Shown here piece after piece: positions 6,887-15,718 of a stretch of 64,000 nt of DNA. Source of the stretch: Deltaproteobacteria bacterium (GTDB taxonomy: Bacteria; Bdellovibrionota; UBA2394); contig JAFLCD010000006.1 in assembly GCA_017302715.1 (NCBI GenBank), positions 89,614 through 153,613 of the forward strand, written 5' to 3'. Below the pieces are notes generated by a model. The model did no database searches. It was not told the DNA's origin and saw nothing but the letters and a program-made list of their open reading frames with translations. The position numbers and the translations under genes were made by a program. The stretch's first letter is position 1. Each line of letters begins with the position of its first letter.

Positions 6887-9049
6887 ATGACTATGGAACC
6901 ATCATCATCTCTTAAAATTGAAAGAGGCGAGGCCACGGTTCATCTCAAAGTAGAGCGCGATCATGCCGAGATTCTCATTCATACGCCCAATGAAAAAGTG
7001 AATAAGCTTACTCGCACAGCTTTTATGGAACTGCATGAGCATTTCGTATTTTTAAAAGCGAAAGGCCATGAAATTAAAACTTTGCTCATCTATTCAAATA
7101 AGCCCGATATGTTTTTAGCGGGTGCGGATATTTCAGAAATCGAAGCGATGATGTCACCAGCCGATGCACTTTCTATGGTGGAAAAAGCTCAGGAAGTTTT
7201 TCAAGAATTGGCAGAGCTTCCTCAAGTTACTTGTGTGGCGATCGACGGAGTTTGTTTTGGTGGAGGTTTAGAACTCGCACTTGCTGCTAACTACCGACTG
7301 GCTTCGGATAGTCCTTCGACCAAACTGGGGCTGCCCGAAGTTCAACTCGGAGTGATTCCAGGAGCGGGTGGAACGCAGAGACTTCCTCGAGTGGTGGGAT
7401 TAGTAAACGCCATTCAAATGATTACGTCGGGAGCTCCCGTTGATGCCAAGAAAGCTTTGAAGCTTGGGCTTGTATCGGATGTCATACCTGTCGAAAGTTT
7501 GCTGTCCTATGCGCGAAAATTTTTAAAAGAAAAAATTTATCTGCGCTTTCCTCAAAAAGAAAGTTTCACTCAGTGGATTGTCGACGGCACTCCTCTTAAA
7601 AAATTAATCTATCGCCAAGCGAAGATAACGATCTTAGATAAATCCAAAGGCTTTTATCCCGCACCTTTAAAAGCTCTCGAAGTTATCGAAAAAACTTATC
7701 GCAAAATGGAAATTCGCGCGGGCCTTGCGGTTGAAGCAAAAGCTTTTGCGGAGCTTGCGATTAGTCCGATCGCTAAAAATTTGATTAATCTTTTTTACGG
7801 AACCGAAGAGCTTAAAAAAGAGCGTGGTGTTGGCGCAATGGAAGCTGCGGATTTCAAACCTGCGAAACTGCAATCTCTGGGAGTGATCGGTGCTGGAATT
7901 ATGGGAGGAGGCATCGCTGCCGTAGCCGCTCAGAGGGGGGTGAGCGTTCGACTCAAAGACGTTTCGAATGAATCTATTTTGAAAGGACTTCAAGAAGCAC
8001 GACAACTTTTTGATAAAGATTTCAAACGAAAAAAAATCACGAAAGCTGAATATCAAAAAAGAATTTATCGAATTTCGCCGACTCTTCAGTGGACAGGTTT
8101 TGGTCACCTTCCTTTTGTGATCGAAGCTGTCGTTGAAAAAATGGAAATTAAAAAAGCTGTCATCGCCGAACTTGAAAAACATTTACCTGAGTACGCGATC
8201 ATTGCTTCGAATACGAGTTCGCTCAGTATTTCTGAAATGGCAAAAGGATCTCAACGTCCTGGTCAAATTGTGGGAATGCATTTTTTCAATCCGGTTCCAA
8301 AGATGCCACTTGTTGAAGTTGTGCGCGCTGAAAAATCGGATCCTAAAGCTATTGTTCAGACCGTGGCCTTCGGAAGACAAATTGGAAAAACCGTTATCGT
8401 CGTTAAAGATCGTCCGGGATTTTTAGTGAATCGTATTTTGATGCCGTTTCTCATCGAAGCCGGACATCTTCAGGCTGATGGTTACAGCATTTCTCAAATC
8501 GATAAAGCGGCCACCACTTTTGGAATGCCGATGGGCCCATTCCGTTTGCTCGATGAAATCGGTTTCGATACCGCCGCAAAAGTTGCCGATGTGATCGCGG
8601 GGGCATTTCCTCATATGAAAGTTTTGCCAATGATCAACGATATGGTGGCCAAAGGCTATCTCGGTAGAAAAAATAATCGAGGTTTTTATCATTACGATGC
8701 TCGAGGAAAAGTTCTTTCGGTTCGCCAAGAGTTTCAGCGCGATCCAAAAGATCCATCGGATGCTACTCATCAAATGATTCAAGATCGTTTGATTTTGCCG
8801 ATGGTCACCGAAGCTGTGATGACCCTCGAAGAAGGAGTCGTTTCAACCGTTCGCGATCTCGATTTAGGTTTAATTTTCGGGATTGGATTTCCTCCGTTTA
8901 GAGGGGGATTACTCAAGTGGGTGAGCGATACGGGCGAGCAAAAGATCCTAGATCGACTTAACGCGACGCATAATATGACAAAAGGTCGCCTTATTGTGCC
9001 TGCGTCATTTGCGGGGCGTATCCATTCGGGACAAAAATTTTACAATTAG
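6887..9049 (+). CDS. fadJ: Fatty acid oxidation complex alpha subunit: enoyl-CoA hydratase / 3-hydroxyacyl-CoA dehydrogenase
   Basis: The start at ATG 6887 is preceded by AAAGGAAAT at a proper distance; the frame is open further upstream but would overlap fadI. The 720-residue protein has an N-terminal crotonase domain with FLAGADIS (76-83), FGGGLELALA (oxyanion and Glu129) and LPEVQLGVIPGAGGTQ (Glu151). An NAD-binding domain follows, starting with GAGIMGGG (335-342) and including SNTSSL, HFFNPVPKMPLVE and DRPGFLVNR, then a C-terminal dehydrogenase domain. It hydrates enoyl-CoA and oxidises the L-3-hydroxyacyl-CoA. Assignment as FadJ rather than FadB rests on its position after a fadI-like thiolase. 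Confidence 0.93.
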   Translation: MTMEPSSSLKIERGEATVHLKVERDHAEILIHTPNEKVNKLTRTAFMELHEHFVFLKAKGHEIKTLLIYSNKPDMFLAGADISEIEAMMSPADALSMVEKAQEVFQELAELPQVTCVAIDGVCFGGGLELALAANYRLASDSPSTKLGLPEVQLGVIPGAGGTQRLPRVVGLVNAIQMITSGAPVDAKKALKLGLVSDVIPVESLLSYARKFLKEKIYLRFPQKESFTQWIVDGTPLKKLIYRQAKITILDKSKGFYPAPLKALEVIEKTYRKMEIRAGLAVEAKAFAELAISPIAKNLINLFYGTEELKKERGVGAMEAADFKPAKLQSLGVIGAGIMGGGIAAVAAQRGVSVRLKDVSNESILKGLQEARQLFDKDFKRKKITKAEYQKRIYRISPTLQWTGFGHLPFVIEAVVEKMEIKKAVIAELEKHLPEYAIIASNTSSLSISEMAKGSQRPGQIVGMHFFNPVPKMPLVEVVRAEKSDPKAIVQTVAFGRQIGKTVIVVKDRPGFLVNRILMPFLIEAGHLQADGYSISQIDKAATTFGMPMGPFRLLDEIGFDTAAKVADVIAGAFPHMKVLPMINDMVAKGYLGRKNNRGFYHYDARGKVLSVRQEFQRDPKDPSDATHQMIQDRLILPMVTEAVMTLEEGVVSTVRDLDLGLIFGIGFPPFRGGLLKWVSDTGEQKILDRLNATHNMTKGRLIVPASFAGRIHSGQKFYN

Positions 9050-9067
9050 TTTTATAATTAGAGGTGG

Positions 9068-10264
9068 ATGATATCTGCCTGCTTAATTACGAAAAATGAA
9101 GAAGCTTGGATCGGTGAGTGCATCGCGCATCTCAAGCCGATCGTCTCTGAATTTATTGTTGTCGACACGGGCTCAACCGATCGCACGATTGAGATTGCAA
9201 GAGCCGCTGGTGCAAGAGTTTCAAAAGTTCAATGGCAAAATGATTTTGCAAAAGCTCGAAATACAAGTTTAGAAAAGGCGACTCAGCGATGGATTTTGAT
9301 TATTGACCCTGACGAGCGTCTCGCAAAAAAAGATTTAGAAAAATTAAAAAATCTTACGCTCGCTCGAGATGCGATGGCCTATTCATTTAATGCGAGAAAT
9401 TATTCTCGTAATCCAGCGGTCAGTCATTTTAAGCCTTCCTCTAAAGAATATCCTTTAGAGGAAAAAGATTATCCTGGATATTTTGAGAGCCGAAAAATTC
9501 GATTATTCCAAAATATTCCTTCGATCCGTTTTGTGGGTTCTGTTCATGAACTCGTAGAGACGACCGTTAAAGGAAAAATTATCGAGAGTGATATTCCATT
9601 TCATCACTATGGCTCGACTCCTGAAATGGATGCTGAAAAAAATAAACGAAGTTTTTATCAAGAGCAGGGAACCAAAAAAATAAATGAGAATCCAAATGAT
9701 TGGAAAGCTCATTTTGAACTCGGTGTGGAATATCTGGGAGCCAAAGAGCACGGAAGAGCGGTCAAAGAATTAGAACGCGCTAAACAACTCAAACCCAATG
9801 ATTCTTTAATCCTAAGCAATTTAGGTTACGCCTATATGGAAGCGGGCAAATTAAGCGAAGGTCAGAATACTTTAGATGAATGTTTAAGACTCGATCCTCA
9901 TTACCACGATGCGCTTTTAAATTTGGGTGTGATTCAAATGCGCCGGCAAAAGTGGGCACAAGCCGTAGAAATTTTTGATAAGATCGTTAAAAAATATCCT
10001 GGAAGTTTTTTGGCTTATCGAAATTCCGGAAACTGCTTTGCTCATCAACGAAAATTTCAAGCGGCTGCAAAATGCTTTGAAAAAGCGATTCAACTTTTTC
10101 CTCAGTATGCGGACGCTCGAATTGATTTAGGTTTAGTGTGTATCGCGGGCGGCCGCCCGGATGTGGCGAAGCCTATCCTCGAAGAAGCACTTAAAATCAG
10201 CCCTAGCTCTTTGCGCGCTAAAGCTCTGCTCGACGAAGCGACGAGCGCCATTCAAAAGAAATAG
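9068..10264 (+). CDS. Family 2 glycosyltransferase fused to TPR repeats
   Basis: Residues 1 to about 120 form a GT-A glycosyltransferase family 2 domain: ISACLITKNEE at the start, VVDTGSTDRT around 32-41, NDFAKARN, and DPDE near residue 80 as the metal-binding DxD-like motif. From about residue 200 to the C-terminus there are four to five tetratricopeptide repeats (for example LSNLGYAYMEAGKLSEGQ and LLNLGVIQMRRQKWAQA). Such fusions are usually linked to surface polysaccharide or protein glycosylation, but donor and acceptor cannot be read from the sequence. It begins 18 bases after fadJ with GAGGTGG before the ATG. It converges on the secreted-protein gene downstream. Confidence 0.85.
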   Translation: MISACLITKNEEAWIGECIAHLKPIVSEFIVVDTGSTDRTIEIARAAGARVSKVQWQNDFAKARNTSLEKATQRWILIIDPDERLAKKDLEKLKNLTLARDAMAYSFNARNYSRNPAVSHFKPSSKEYPLEEKDYPGYFESRKIRLFQNIPSIRFVGSVHELVETTVKGKIIESDIPFHHYGSTPEMDAEKNKRSFYQEQGTKKINENPNDWKAHFELGVEYLGAKEHGRAVKELERAKQLKPNDSLILSNLGYAYMEAGKLSEGQNTLDECLRLDPHYHDALLNLGVIQMRRQKWAQAVEIFDKIVKKYPGSFLAYRNSGNCFAHQRKFQAAAKCFEKAIQLFPQYADARIDLGLVCIAGGRPDVAKPILEEALKISPSSLRAKALLDEATSAIQKK

Positions 10265-10265
10265 G

Positions 10266-10276
10266 GGGGTCGGGTC
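10266..10276 (+). repeat. G-rich intergenic box GGGGTCGGGTC
   Basis: GGGGTCGGGTC lies in the 15-base gap between convergent genes. The same 11-mer occurs at 15581-15591, and a one-base variant (GGGGTCGGGCC) occurs on the minus strand at 47750-47760, all between genes. It resembles the G-rich cores of REP-like elements. Confidence 0.45.
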
Positions 10277-10279
10277 CCG

Positions 10280-11149
10280 TTACCAATCAATCGGTTGAGT
10301 TGATTTATCGGTGACGAATTTAGTCACCATACGAAGAAGCCAGTTATGATCGTTCACGTCGAATTCGCGTTTGGCGACTTTAGCGCGAACGGTTCCCATA
10401 TTGGAGCCGCTTAAAAATTCTACCGACAAAACCGAAACATAATTGAGATCGACGTTTACGATTCCGCGTGAACCAAATTTTCCAAAGAGGTCGACATTTT
10501 TAAAATCGGAGACATAGACATGTCCGCTTCGAGTGCGTTCAACATTAAATTGAAAATTTTCATAAAAAACGAGAGCTTCAGCGATTTGGCAAAGACCTTC
10601 ACGAAAACTCCCGAATCCTTTGCCACCATTTAAGGGCAATCGAATTTCTTTTTTATCAAACTTCACCTCATAAGTGCCGCGTTCAAAATGATCACTCCAC
10701 ACCAAACCAATTTCCGAAATATGATTGGGTAGTTCAGGAGTCGAAAAAACTTGAGCTGTTAGTAAAAGATGCCGAACGGGATCGCGTTTGATTCGAATAA
10801 AAGTTTCGTTGAGATTTTTGTATTTTCCTAAATAAAAAAGAAGGCCATAAAACTGCTCGAGTTTAGAAATCGTTTTGGGATCTCGATCAAAAAGACTGGC
10901 GAGCGCCTTTCGAAAATCAGGCGAAATCGAATTCACCAGCGGTCTATCTTGAATATCTTTAAGACTTAAAATTCCGGCCTCAATCTTGGATAGAGGGATT
11001 CTCTGCGCAGATGTTTCAGCGACATTGGTATTGGCTTTGCACTTTTGCTCGTCTGAATCTTTAGGGTTTTGAGCTCCCAGCATTTGCGGCATCAGAAAAC
11101 TGAGCAAAACAAGTCGTTTAAGACTTTTCATCATTTTGAGCATACGCAT
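10280..11149 (-). CDS. Secreted protein of unknown function
   Basis: The frame opens at 11230, but the ATG at 11149 is chosen because AAAGG lies 8 bases upstream and because it gives a normal signal peptide (KSLKRLVLLSFLMPQMLGAQ) in a 289-residue precursor. The mature protein has only two cysteines and a mixed fold. The second half contains beta-rich segments such as VYVSDFKNVDLFG and GIVNVDLNYVSVLSVEFL. No family is recognised. It is divergent from lepA, and with this start an 79-base gap separates them, which holds a good lepA promoter candidate. An extended start overlapping lepA is possible but less likely. Confidence 0.65.
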   Translation of the reverse strand: MRMLKMMKSLKRLVLLSFLMPQMLGAQNPKDSDEQKCKANTNVAETSAQRIPLSKIEAGILSLKDIQDRPLVNSISPDFRKALASLFDRDPKTISKLEQFYGLLFYLGKYKNLNETFIRIKRDPVRHLLLTAQVFSTPELPNHISEIGLVWSDHFERGTYEVKFDKKEIRLPLNGGKGFGSFREGLCQIAEALVFYENFQFNVERTRSGHVYVSDFKNVDLFGKFGSRGIVNVDLNYVSVLSVEFLSGSNMGTVRAKVAKREFDVNDHNWLLRMVTKFVTDKSTQPIDW

Positions 11150-11192
11150 TTTATCGGCCTTTGCCTCTGTTTTTAGTTTGTAAATTTTCATT

Positions 11193-11220
11193 TTGAGTGC
11201 AGCGAAGCGACATGTATAAC
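11193..11220 (+). promoter_or_regulatory. Candidate sigma-70 promoter of lepA
   Basis: TTGAGT (11193-11198) and TATAAC (11215-11220) are separated by 16 bases, matching the -35/-10 consensus at four and five of six positions. Transcription would begin near 11227, about two bases before the lepA ATG, so the message would be leaderless or nearly so. Confidence 0.5.
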
Positions 11221-11228
11221 CAGATTTC

Positions 11229-13034
11229 ATGTCATTTGATCTGGTTAGAAACTTTTCGATTATTGCACATATTGATCACGGTAAGTCCACGCTGGCTGAC
11301 CGATTGATTGAAGTCACCGGTCTCGTTTCAAAGCGTGAAATGAAGGAGCAGATCCTCGATAGTATGGATATCGAGCGCGAGCGTGGAATCACGATCAAAG
11401 CGCAGACCGTTCGTCTCAATTACAAGGCTAAAGACGGCAAAACTTATATTTTAAATCTGATCGATACGCCTGGGCATGTGGATTTTTCGTACGAAGTTTC
11501 GCGAAGTCTTTCGGCTTGTGAAGGTGCGCTTCTCGTCGTCGACGCTTCTCAGGGGATTCAGGCTCAGACTTTGGCGAATGTTTATTTAGCCTTGGATAAT
11601 AATCTCGAAATTGTTCCGGTGATTAACAAAATCGATTTGCCGTCCGCAAATCCCGAAGCTGTTAAAAAAGAAATCGAAGACGTGATCGGTTTAGATACTA
11701 AAAATGCAGTTCTCTGTTCTGCCAAATCAGGAATTGGAATTGAAGATGTTCTCGAAGCGATCGTAAAACAAGTTCCCGCTCCAAAGGATAGAGAGGGTTA
11801 CGACGGAAAATTAGCTGCGTTGATTGTCGATTCTTGGTTCGATTCTTATCGAGGTGTGGTGATTCTCGTTCGTGTTTTTTCGGGAACGGTAAAAGCTCGC
11901 GATAAAATTAAATTGATGAGCTTAGGAAGAGACTTTGAAGTTTTAGACGTTGGGGTTTTTTCTCCTAAAGCGACTTCGCGCGATCAACTCGTCTCGGGCG
12001 ATGTAGGTTTTATCATCGCCGGTATCAAGACGGTTCAAGATGCCAAGGTCGGCGACACTGTCACCATGGCCAAAGATCCCGCGCCACAAGCGCTCGCAGG
12101 ATTTAAAGAAATCAAGCCGATGGTTTTTTGCGGAATTTTTCCGACTTCGAGCGATGATTACGAAAATTTAAAAGATGCGTTGGCAAAGCTGACGCTCAAC
12201 GATTCTGCTGTTAGCTATGAGCCAGAAACTTCAGAGCATTTAGGATTTGGATTTCGCGCGGGCTATTTAGGTTTGCTTCATATGGAAATCGTGATGGAGC
12301 GTCTCGAGCGAGAGTACAATCTCGATTTGATTTCAACGGTTCCGACTGTGAAATATAAGATTTATCAGACAAACGGTGAAGTTTTAGAAATTGCAAATCC
12401 TGGAAAAATGCCTGACGTCGGTTTGATCGAAAAAATGGAAGAGCCTATTTACAAAGTGACGATTCACACACCACCAGAATTTATTGGTGCCGTCATGCAA
12501 CTTTGCACCGATAGACGAGGCCAACAGAGAAAAATGGATTATCTCACTCCCGATCGAGTGATGCTCGTTTACGATATGCCGCTCAATGAAATCGCGTTGA
12601 ACTTTTTCGACAAGTTGAAATCCATTTCTAAAGGCTATGCGAGTTTAGATTACGAATTTTTGGAATATCGAGAGAGCGATTTGCTGAAACTCGATCTTCT
12701 TTTGAACGGAGAAAAAGTCGAAGCCCTTTCGCTCATCATCCATAAAGATTTTGCTTATCCACGCGGCCGCGAGCTTGCCAAAAAAATGAAAGAGCTGCTT
12801 CCTAAGCAGATGTATCAAGTGGCGATCCAGGCGGCCATTGGCGCTAAAATTATCGCTCGCGAGACTTTGAGTGCGATGCGAAAAGACGTTCTTGCTAAAT
12901 GTTATGGCGGCGATATCAGTCGTAAACGAAAACTCTTAGAAAAACAAAAAGCCGGTAAAAAGCGTATGAAGCAGATCGGCTCCGTCGAAGTTCCTCAAGA
13001 AGCATTTTTGGCTATCCTTAAAATAGATAATTAA
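11229..13034 (+). CDS. lepA: Elongation factor 4 (ribosomal back-translocase LepA)
   Basis: This 601-residue translational GTPase has all the G motifs: AHIDHGKST (G1), RGIT (G2), DTPGH (G3), NKID (G4) and SAKSG (G5). EF-G-like domains and the LepA-specific C-terminal domain ([19 protein letters not shown] near the end) follow. Domain IV of EF-G is absent, as expected. LepA acts on the ribosome during stress and in 30S maturation. The gene is not linked here to lepB, its usual partner in many proteobacteria. It has its own promoter candidate just upstream, and it ends in a 4-base tail-to-tail overlap with the BrnA antitoxin gene. Confidence 0.97.
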   Translation: MSFDLVRNFSIIAHIDHGKSTLADRLIEVTGLVSKREMKEQILDSMDIERERGITIKAQTVRLNYKAKDGKTYILNLIDTPGHVDFSYEVSRSLSACEGALLVVDASQGIQAQTLANVYLALDNNLEIVPVINKIDLPSANPEAVKKEIEDVIGLDTKNAVLCSAKSGIGIEDVLEAIVKQVPAPKDREGYDGKLAALIVDSWFDSYRGVVILVRVFSGTVKARDKIKLMSLGRDFEVLDVGVFSPKATSRDQLVSGDVGFIIAGIKTVQDAKVGDTVTMAKDPAPQALAGFKEIKPMVFCGIFPTSSDDYENLKDALAKLTLNDSAVSYEPETSEHLGFGFRAGYLGLLHMEIVMERLEREYNLDLISTVPTVKYKIYQTNGEVLEIANPGKMPDVGLIEKMEEPIYKVTIHTPPEFIGAVMQLCTDRRGQQRKMDYLTPDRVMLVYDMPLNEIALNFFDKLKSISKGYASLDYEFLEYRESDLLKLDLLLNGEKVEALSLIIHKDFAYPRGRELAKKMKELLPKQMYQVAIQAAIGAKIIARETLSAMRKDVLAKCYGGDISRKRKLLEKQKAGKKRMKQIGSVEVPQEAFLAILKIDN

Positions 13035-13279
13035 GATTTTCCTACGATACGTTCTAAAGCAATTCGAATGAATTTTTGATATTCAAGGCCATATTCATCC
13101 GCTTCATGTTTTACAGCATTCAATAAATCTTCGCTCATACGTATAGTAACCGTTTTATTTTTTGGTTTGAGTTCAAAGCGTACTCTTTGCCAGCTCTTGT
13201 TTTCAAAAAGATTTGAAAGATCTCCCGATAGTGGATCGTCTGATTTATTTTTGTTTGATGTTCTTTTTGAGTTTTTCAT
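13031..13279 (-). CDS. brnA: BrnA-like antitoxin (ribbon-helix-helix DNA-binding protein)
   Basis: This 82-residue protein follows and overlaps the BrnT toxin gene by 35 bases on the same strand, the standard BrnT-BrnA order. The C-terminal half ([32 protein letters not shown]) fits a ribbon-helix-helix or BrnA-type DNA-binding domain, while the charged N-terminus would wrap the toxin. BrnA antitoxins neutralise BrnT and repress their own promoter as a complex. The stop codon overlaps that of lepA. The family call rests on partner, order and the ribbon-helix-helix pattern. Confidence 0.8.
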   Translation of the reverse strand: MKNSKRTSNKNKSDDPLSGDLSNLFENKSWQRVRFELKPKNKTVTIRMSEDLLNAVKHEADEYGLEYQKFIRIALERIVGKS

Positions 13280-13556
13280 AAGCTTTACTTTCTTTGGCGT
13301 GCATGAATCTCGCAGAGATTACTCGAATGAGTTGATTTCTCCATGTATAGGCCACCAACATTGGTCGTCCCTTTTCTGAAATACCAGCAGCAATAAATCT
13401 CTGCTCTTTACTGGAATGCTTGCCATCGCTGACAATCAATAATTCCTGGGAAAAAAAGGATTCAATAGCATCTATTTTTAATCCGTGTTTTTTAGACTTT
13501 TCGAGATTTCCGGCATCCCAATCAAAGCCATCAAAATCCAAAGTCTTTACTTTCAC
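13245..13556 (-). CDS. brnT: BrnT-family ribonuclease toxin
   Basis: The 103-residue product shows the BrnT signature: FDWDAGNLEKSKKHGLK near the N-terminus (family FEWDxxKxxxNxxKHGV), followed by RFIAAGIS and LVAYTWRNQLIRVISARFMHAKE, matching the family's 'RxISARxAxxxE' segment. BrnT is a RelE-like ribonuclease whose activity halts translation until BrnA binds it. The start is a GTG at 13556. A strong promoter candidate lies only 6 bases upstream of this codon, so the message may be leaderless. The toxin is first in the operon and overlaps brnA. Such modules move between genomes, and this one sits between conserved housekeeping genes. Confidence 0.88.
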   Translation of the reverse strand: MKVKTLDFDGFDWDAGNLEKSKKHGLKIDAIESFFSQELLIVSDGKHSSKEQRFIAAGISEKGRPMLVAYTWRNQLIRVISARFMHAKESKAYEKLKKNIKQK

Positions 13557-13562
13557 ATTGAT

Positions 13563-13590
13563 ATTATAACATTTGTAGGACTAATGTAAA
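13563..13590 (-). promoter_or_regulatory. Promoter and possible operator of brnTA
   Basis: On the minus strand, TTTACA (13585-13590) and a consensus TATAAT (13563-13568) are 16 bases apart. Between and overlapping them, ACATT (13583-13587 read on minus) and AATGT (13569-13573 read on minus) form an inverted repeat that would place a bound BrnTA complex across the spacer. The operator role is inferred from family autoregulation. Confidence 0.6.
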
Positions 13591-13593
13591 TAC

Positions 13594-13989
13594 ATGAGTC
13601 AATCATCAAATAAAGGCTTCACCGAGTTTTCGATTGGTAAAATCATCATCATTCTTCTTTTTGTAGTCGGCGGATGGGCTGCGGCGCATTTTGCGATGGG
13701 ATATTTTTCGAATATTCAAATGCAAAACACCATGACTCAAGCTGTTTTAAAAAATCGCTCGCAAAACTTAAATGAAGAGCAGTGGAAAGATGCCATTGTC
13801 GCTGCGGTTGCCGCAGAAAATCAGTTCCATTTAGATCCAAAAAATTTAACGGTTTTGCAGTCAGAGGATAAAAAGAAAATCACAATTGAAGTTCAATATG
13901 TTCGACACATTGGTATTACATTATTTCAAAAGTTTTGGGATCTGCCTTTTACAGCAAAAGTAGAAGAGAATTTAAATCCAGGCCTTTAA
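13594..13989 (+). CDS. Small membrane-anchored protein of unknown function
   Basis: This 131-residue protein has one N-terminal membrane helix (about residues 15-36, KIIIILLFVVGGWAAAHFAM) preceded by KGFTEF, then a soluble domain of about 90 residues. The layout resembles the DUF4845-type, prepilin-like small proteins, but the conserved Glu is at +4 after the Gly rather than +5, so cleavage by a prepilin peptidase is doubtful. It is divergent from brnTA with a 37-base shared gap. No function can be assigned; an envelope location is the only firm inference. Confidence 0.65.
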   Translation: MSQSSNKGFTEFSIGKIIIILLFVVGGWAAAHFAMGYFSNIQMQNTMTQAVLKNRSQNLNEEQWKDAIVAAVAAENQFHLDPKNLTVLQSEDKKKITIEVQYVRHIGITLFQKFWDLPFTAKVEENLNPGL

Positions 13990-13993
13990 TTTA

Positions 13994-14563
13994 TCATCTG
14001 CTGCAGTAGACTTGGACAGTTTGTTTGCCTTTGCGATTCAAGCTTCCTAATTTTAAATCTCTTAAAGTTTGACCTGGCTTTATTGCAGGAGGCGGAACCC
14101 CTAAATCTTCGATTGGTTTAAATTTTCCAATCTCATCCTTTGCAAAAAATTGTGAAATCTTCGGACGTACTAAAAAATCATCTATTATTACTAAAGAGAA
14201 GTCGCTTCCACTGTAGGAGATTCTTGTAAATTTTTTTGAAACTCCTTCATCCTCCGCTGGAACTGGAAACCATGCTGCCTTTGCATATTTAGATTCAGGT
14301 AGAAGCACTTTTCCTGCCTCACGGCCTGAAAACCAAGCCACAAACAAATTTTTAGGTGCATTTGGATCCTGATTTAGTTCTGGAAACGGATCGGTATTTT
14401 TAGGAGCGGTTTGAATGTGCACATTTAAATAATCACCATTTATGTTCGTATAATAACAAGTAAAAATGGGCATTTGTCCGAATTCGAGTTGGAGCGCTTG
14501 AGAATAGATAACTGTTCCAGTTATAAAAAAAAATGCCAAAACTGAAATGAGTTTAATTTTCAT
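13994..14563 (-). CDS. Secreted protein of unknown function
   Basis: A 189-residue precursor starts at an ATG at 14563 with a signal peptide (KLISVLAFFFITGTVIYSQA). Two cysteines, one early in IFTCYY and one at the very end (VQVYCSR), could link the termini. The mature part is rich in Pro, Gly and aromatic residues, including FVAWFSGREAG, AWFPVPAEDEG and FSLVIIDDF, suggesting a small beta fold. No family is recognised. It ends 4 bases from the stop of the membrane protein on the other strand and lies just downstream of the epimerase gene on its own strand. Confidence 0.65.
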   Translation of the reverse strand: MKIKLISVLAFFFITGTVIYSQALQLEFGQMPIFTCYYTNINGDYLNVHIQTAPKNTDPFPELNQDPNAPKNLFVAWFSGREAGKVLLPESKYAKAAWFPVPAEDEGVSKKFTRISYSGSDFSLVIIDDFLVRPKISQFFAKDEIGKFKPIEDLGVPPPAIKPGQTLRDLKLGSLNRKGKQTVQVYCSR

Positions 14564-14618
14564 GATTTCCCCTTCTTGAATGAGGAGATCACTTTTGAAA
14601 GTAGCCAGTCAATTCATT

Positions 14619-15557
14619 TTAGGTAATCGAACGTAAGATCCACTCGTAGGTTTGCTTTAAACCCTGCTCTAAATTTGTTTGAGGTTGCCAGCCTGTCGCT
14701 TTTTTAAAATTTTCATAAGAGAGGCAAGAGCGCATTTGTTCGCCGGATCTCGCGGGTTCAAACGTGACCGTTTTTTCATAGTTAGAAATTTTCGCCAGCG
14801 TTTGATGAATTTCTAAGATAGAAGTTTCTTTGCCCGTTCCTATATTGAAAGCTTGAAAGCCCTTTAAGTTTTTTTCGGCTGCGATATTGGCGAGCACCAC
14901 GTCACCGACAAAAACGAAATCTCGGGTTTGTTTTCCTGTTCCAAAGATAGACATATTTTCTTGGGCTTTCATTTTTTGAGAAAAGATGGCAACCACACCA
15001 GCTTCTCCCGCAGGATCTTGTCGTGGGCCATAGATATTGGCGTATCGTAAACAGGTCGCGTGAAATCCAAACTCTTGAACGTAATAATCCAAATAGAGTT
15101 CAGAAGTATATTTTGTAATTCCATAAGGAGACATGGGCCGCTTGGGATGAGATTCATCTGTAGGAATCTGAGAAGTTTCTCCGTAAACGACTCCGCCTGA
15201 ACTTGCATAAATAATTTTTCGGCACGAGGTTTCTCGAGCGGCTTCCATCAAATGGATCAATCCCATCAAATTGATATCGGCATCTTTTTGGGGATCGGTA
15301 ACAGAGTCGCGAACACTTTTTTGCGCGCAGTGGTGACTAATGAGATCAGGTTTTTCTTTTTTTAAAATCTCTTGAATCGCAGGTGATTGAAGTTTTGCTT
15401 TGTAAACTTTGGCTCCATTTTTGACAGCTAAATCAATGTTGGATTGTTTTCCTGTCGAAAAATCGTCGACGATCACGACCTCATAACCGAGCGCTAAATA
15501 CTTATCCGCGAGGTGTGAGCCCACAAAACCTGCACCCCCAGTAATGAGTACTTTCAT
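14619..15557 (-). CDS. NAD-dependent nucleotide-sugar epimerase/dehydratase (GalE-like SDR)
   Basis: The start at ATG 15557 puts the Rossmann motif GGAGFVG at residues 7-13; an upstream in-frame start would add 13 unlikely residues. The 312-residue protein has the extended-SDR pattern: VIVDDFSTG near 28-36, the catalytic YxxxK as YGITK at 145-149, and YANIYGPRQDP further on. It resembles UDP-glucose or UDP-N-acetylglucosamine 4-epimerases, which supply sugars for surface polysaccharide, but substrate cannot be decided. No other sugar-nucleotide genes flank it. The upstream side holds the REP-like remnants at 15581-15655. Confidence 0.85.
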   Translation of the reverse strand: MKVLITGGAGFVGSHLADKYLALGYEVVIVDDFSTGKQSNIDLAVKNGAKVYKAKLQSPAIQEILKKEKPDLISHHCAQKSVRDSVTDPQKDADINLMGLIHLMEAARETSCRKIIYASSGGVVYGETSQIPTDESHPKRPMSPYGITKYTSELYLDYYVQEFGFHATCLRYANIYGPRQDPAGEAGVVAIFSQKMKAQENMSIFGTGKQTRDFVFVGDVVLANIAAEKNLKGFQAFNIGTGKETSILEIHQTLAKISNYEKTVTFEPARSGEQMRSCLSYENFKKATGWQPQTNLEQGLKQTYEWILRSIT

Positions 15558-15580
15558 GAGGTTTAAGATAGAAATAAACG

Positions 15581-15655
15581 GGGGTCGGGTCAACAAGGTG
15601 CCAGGTCAGCGACTGGTGGATTAAACGACAAATTTTGTCGCCTTTAAAGGCTGCT
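15581..15655 (+). repeat. REP-like intergenic mosaic with G-rich box and tandem palindromes
   Basis: The segment begins with GGGGTCGGGTC (15581-15591), also found at 10266, followed by AAGGTGCCAGG. It then carries TTAAACGAC (15621-15629), the hairpin CGACAAA-T-TTTGTCG (15626-15640), the perfect palindrome CCTTTAAAGG (15641-15650) and GGCTGCT (15649-15655). The TTAAACGAC...TTTGTCG...GGCTGCT order recurs at 33414-33440. Confidence 0.5.
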
Positions 15656-15718
15656 GCAGGATGTCAAATTCCTGCCATGATTCTCTGCGTCAACGCTTTC
15701 TTTTAGAATAGAAAGAAT

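Noticed and set aside
7667..8182. Long minus-strand open frame opposite fadJ
   Set aside because: It is a shadow of fadJ, with low-complexity Phe/Ser/Asn composition, no start context and no family pattern. Similar frames opposite the large 33512 gene (35831-36448) and opposite olsA (38655-38978) were rejected for the same reason.
13594..13740. Type IV prepilin reading of the 131-residue protein
   Set aside because: KGFTEF precedes the helix, but the Glu is at +4 after the Gly rather than at +5, and no other pilus genes are nearby.
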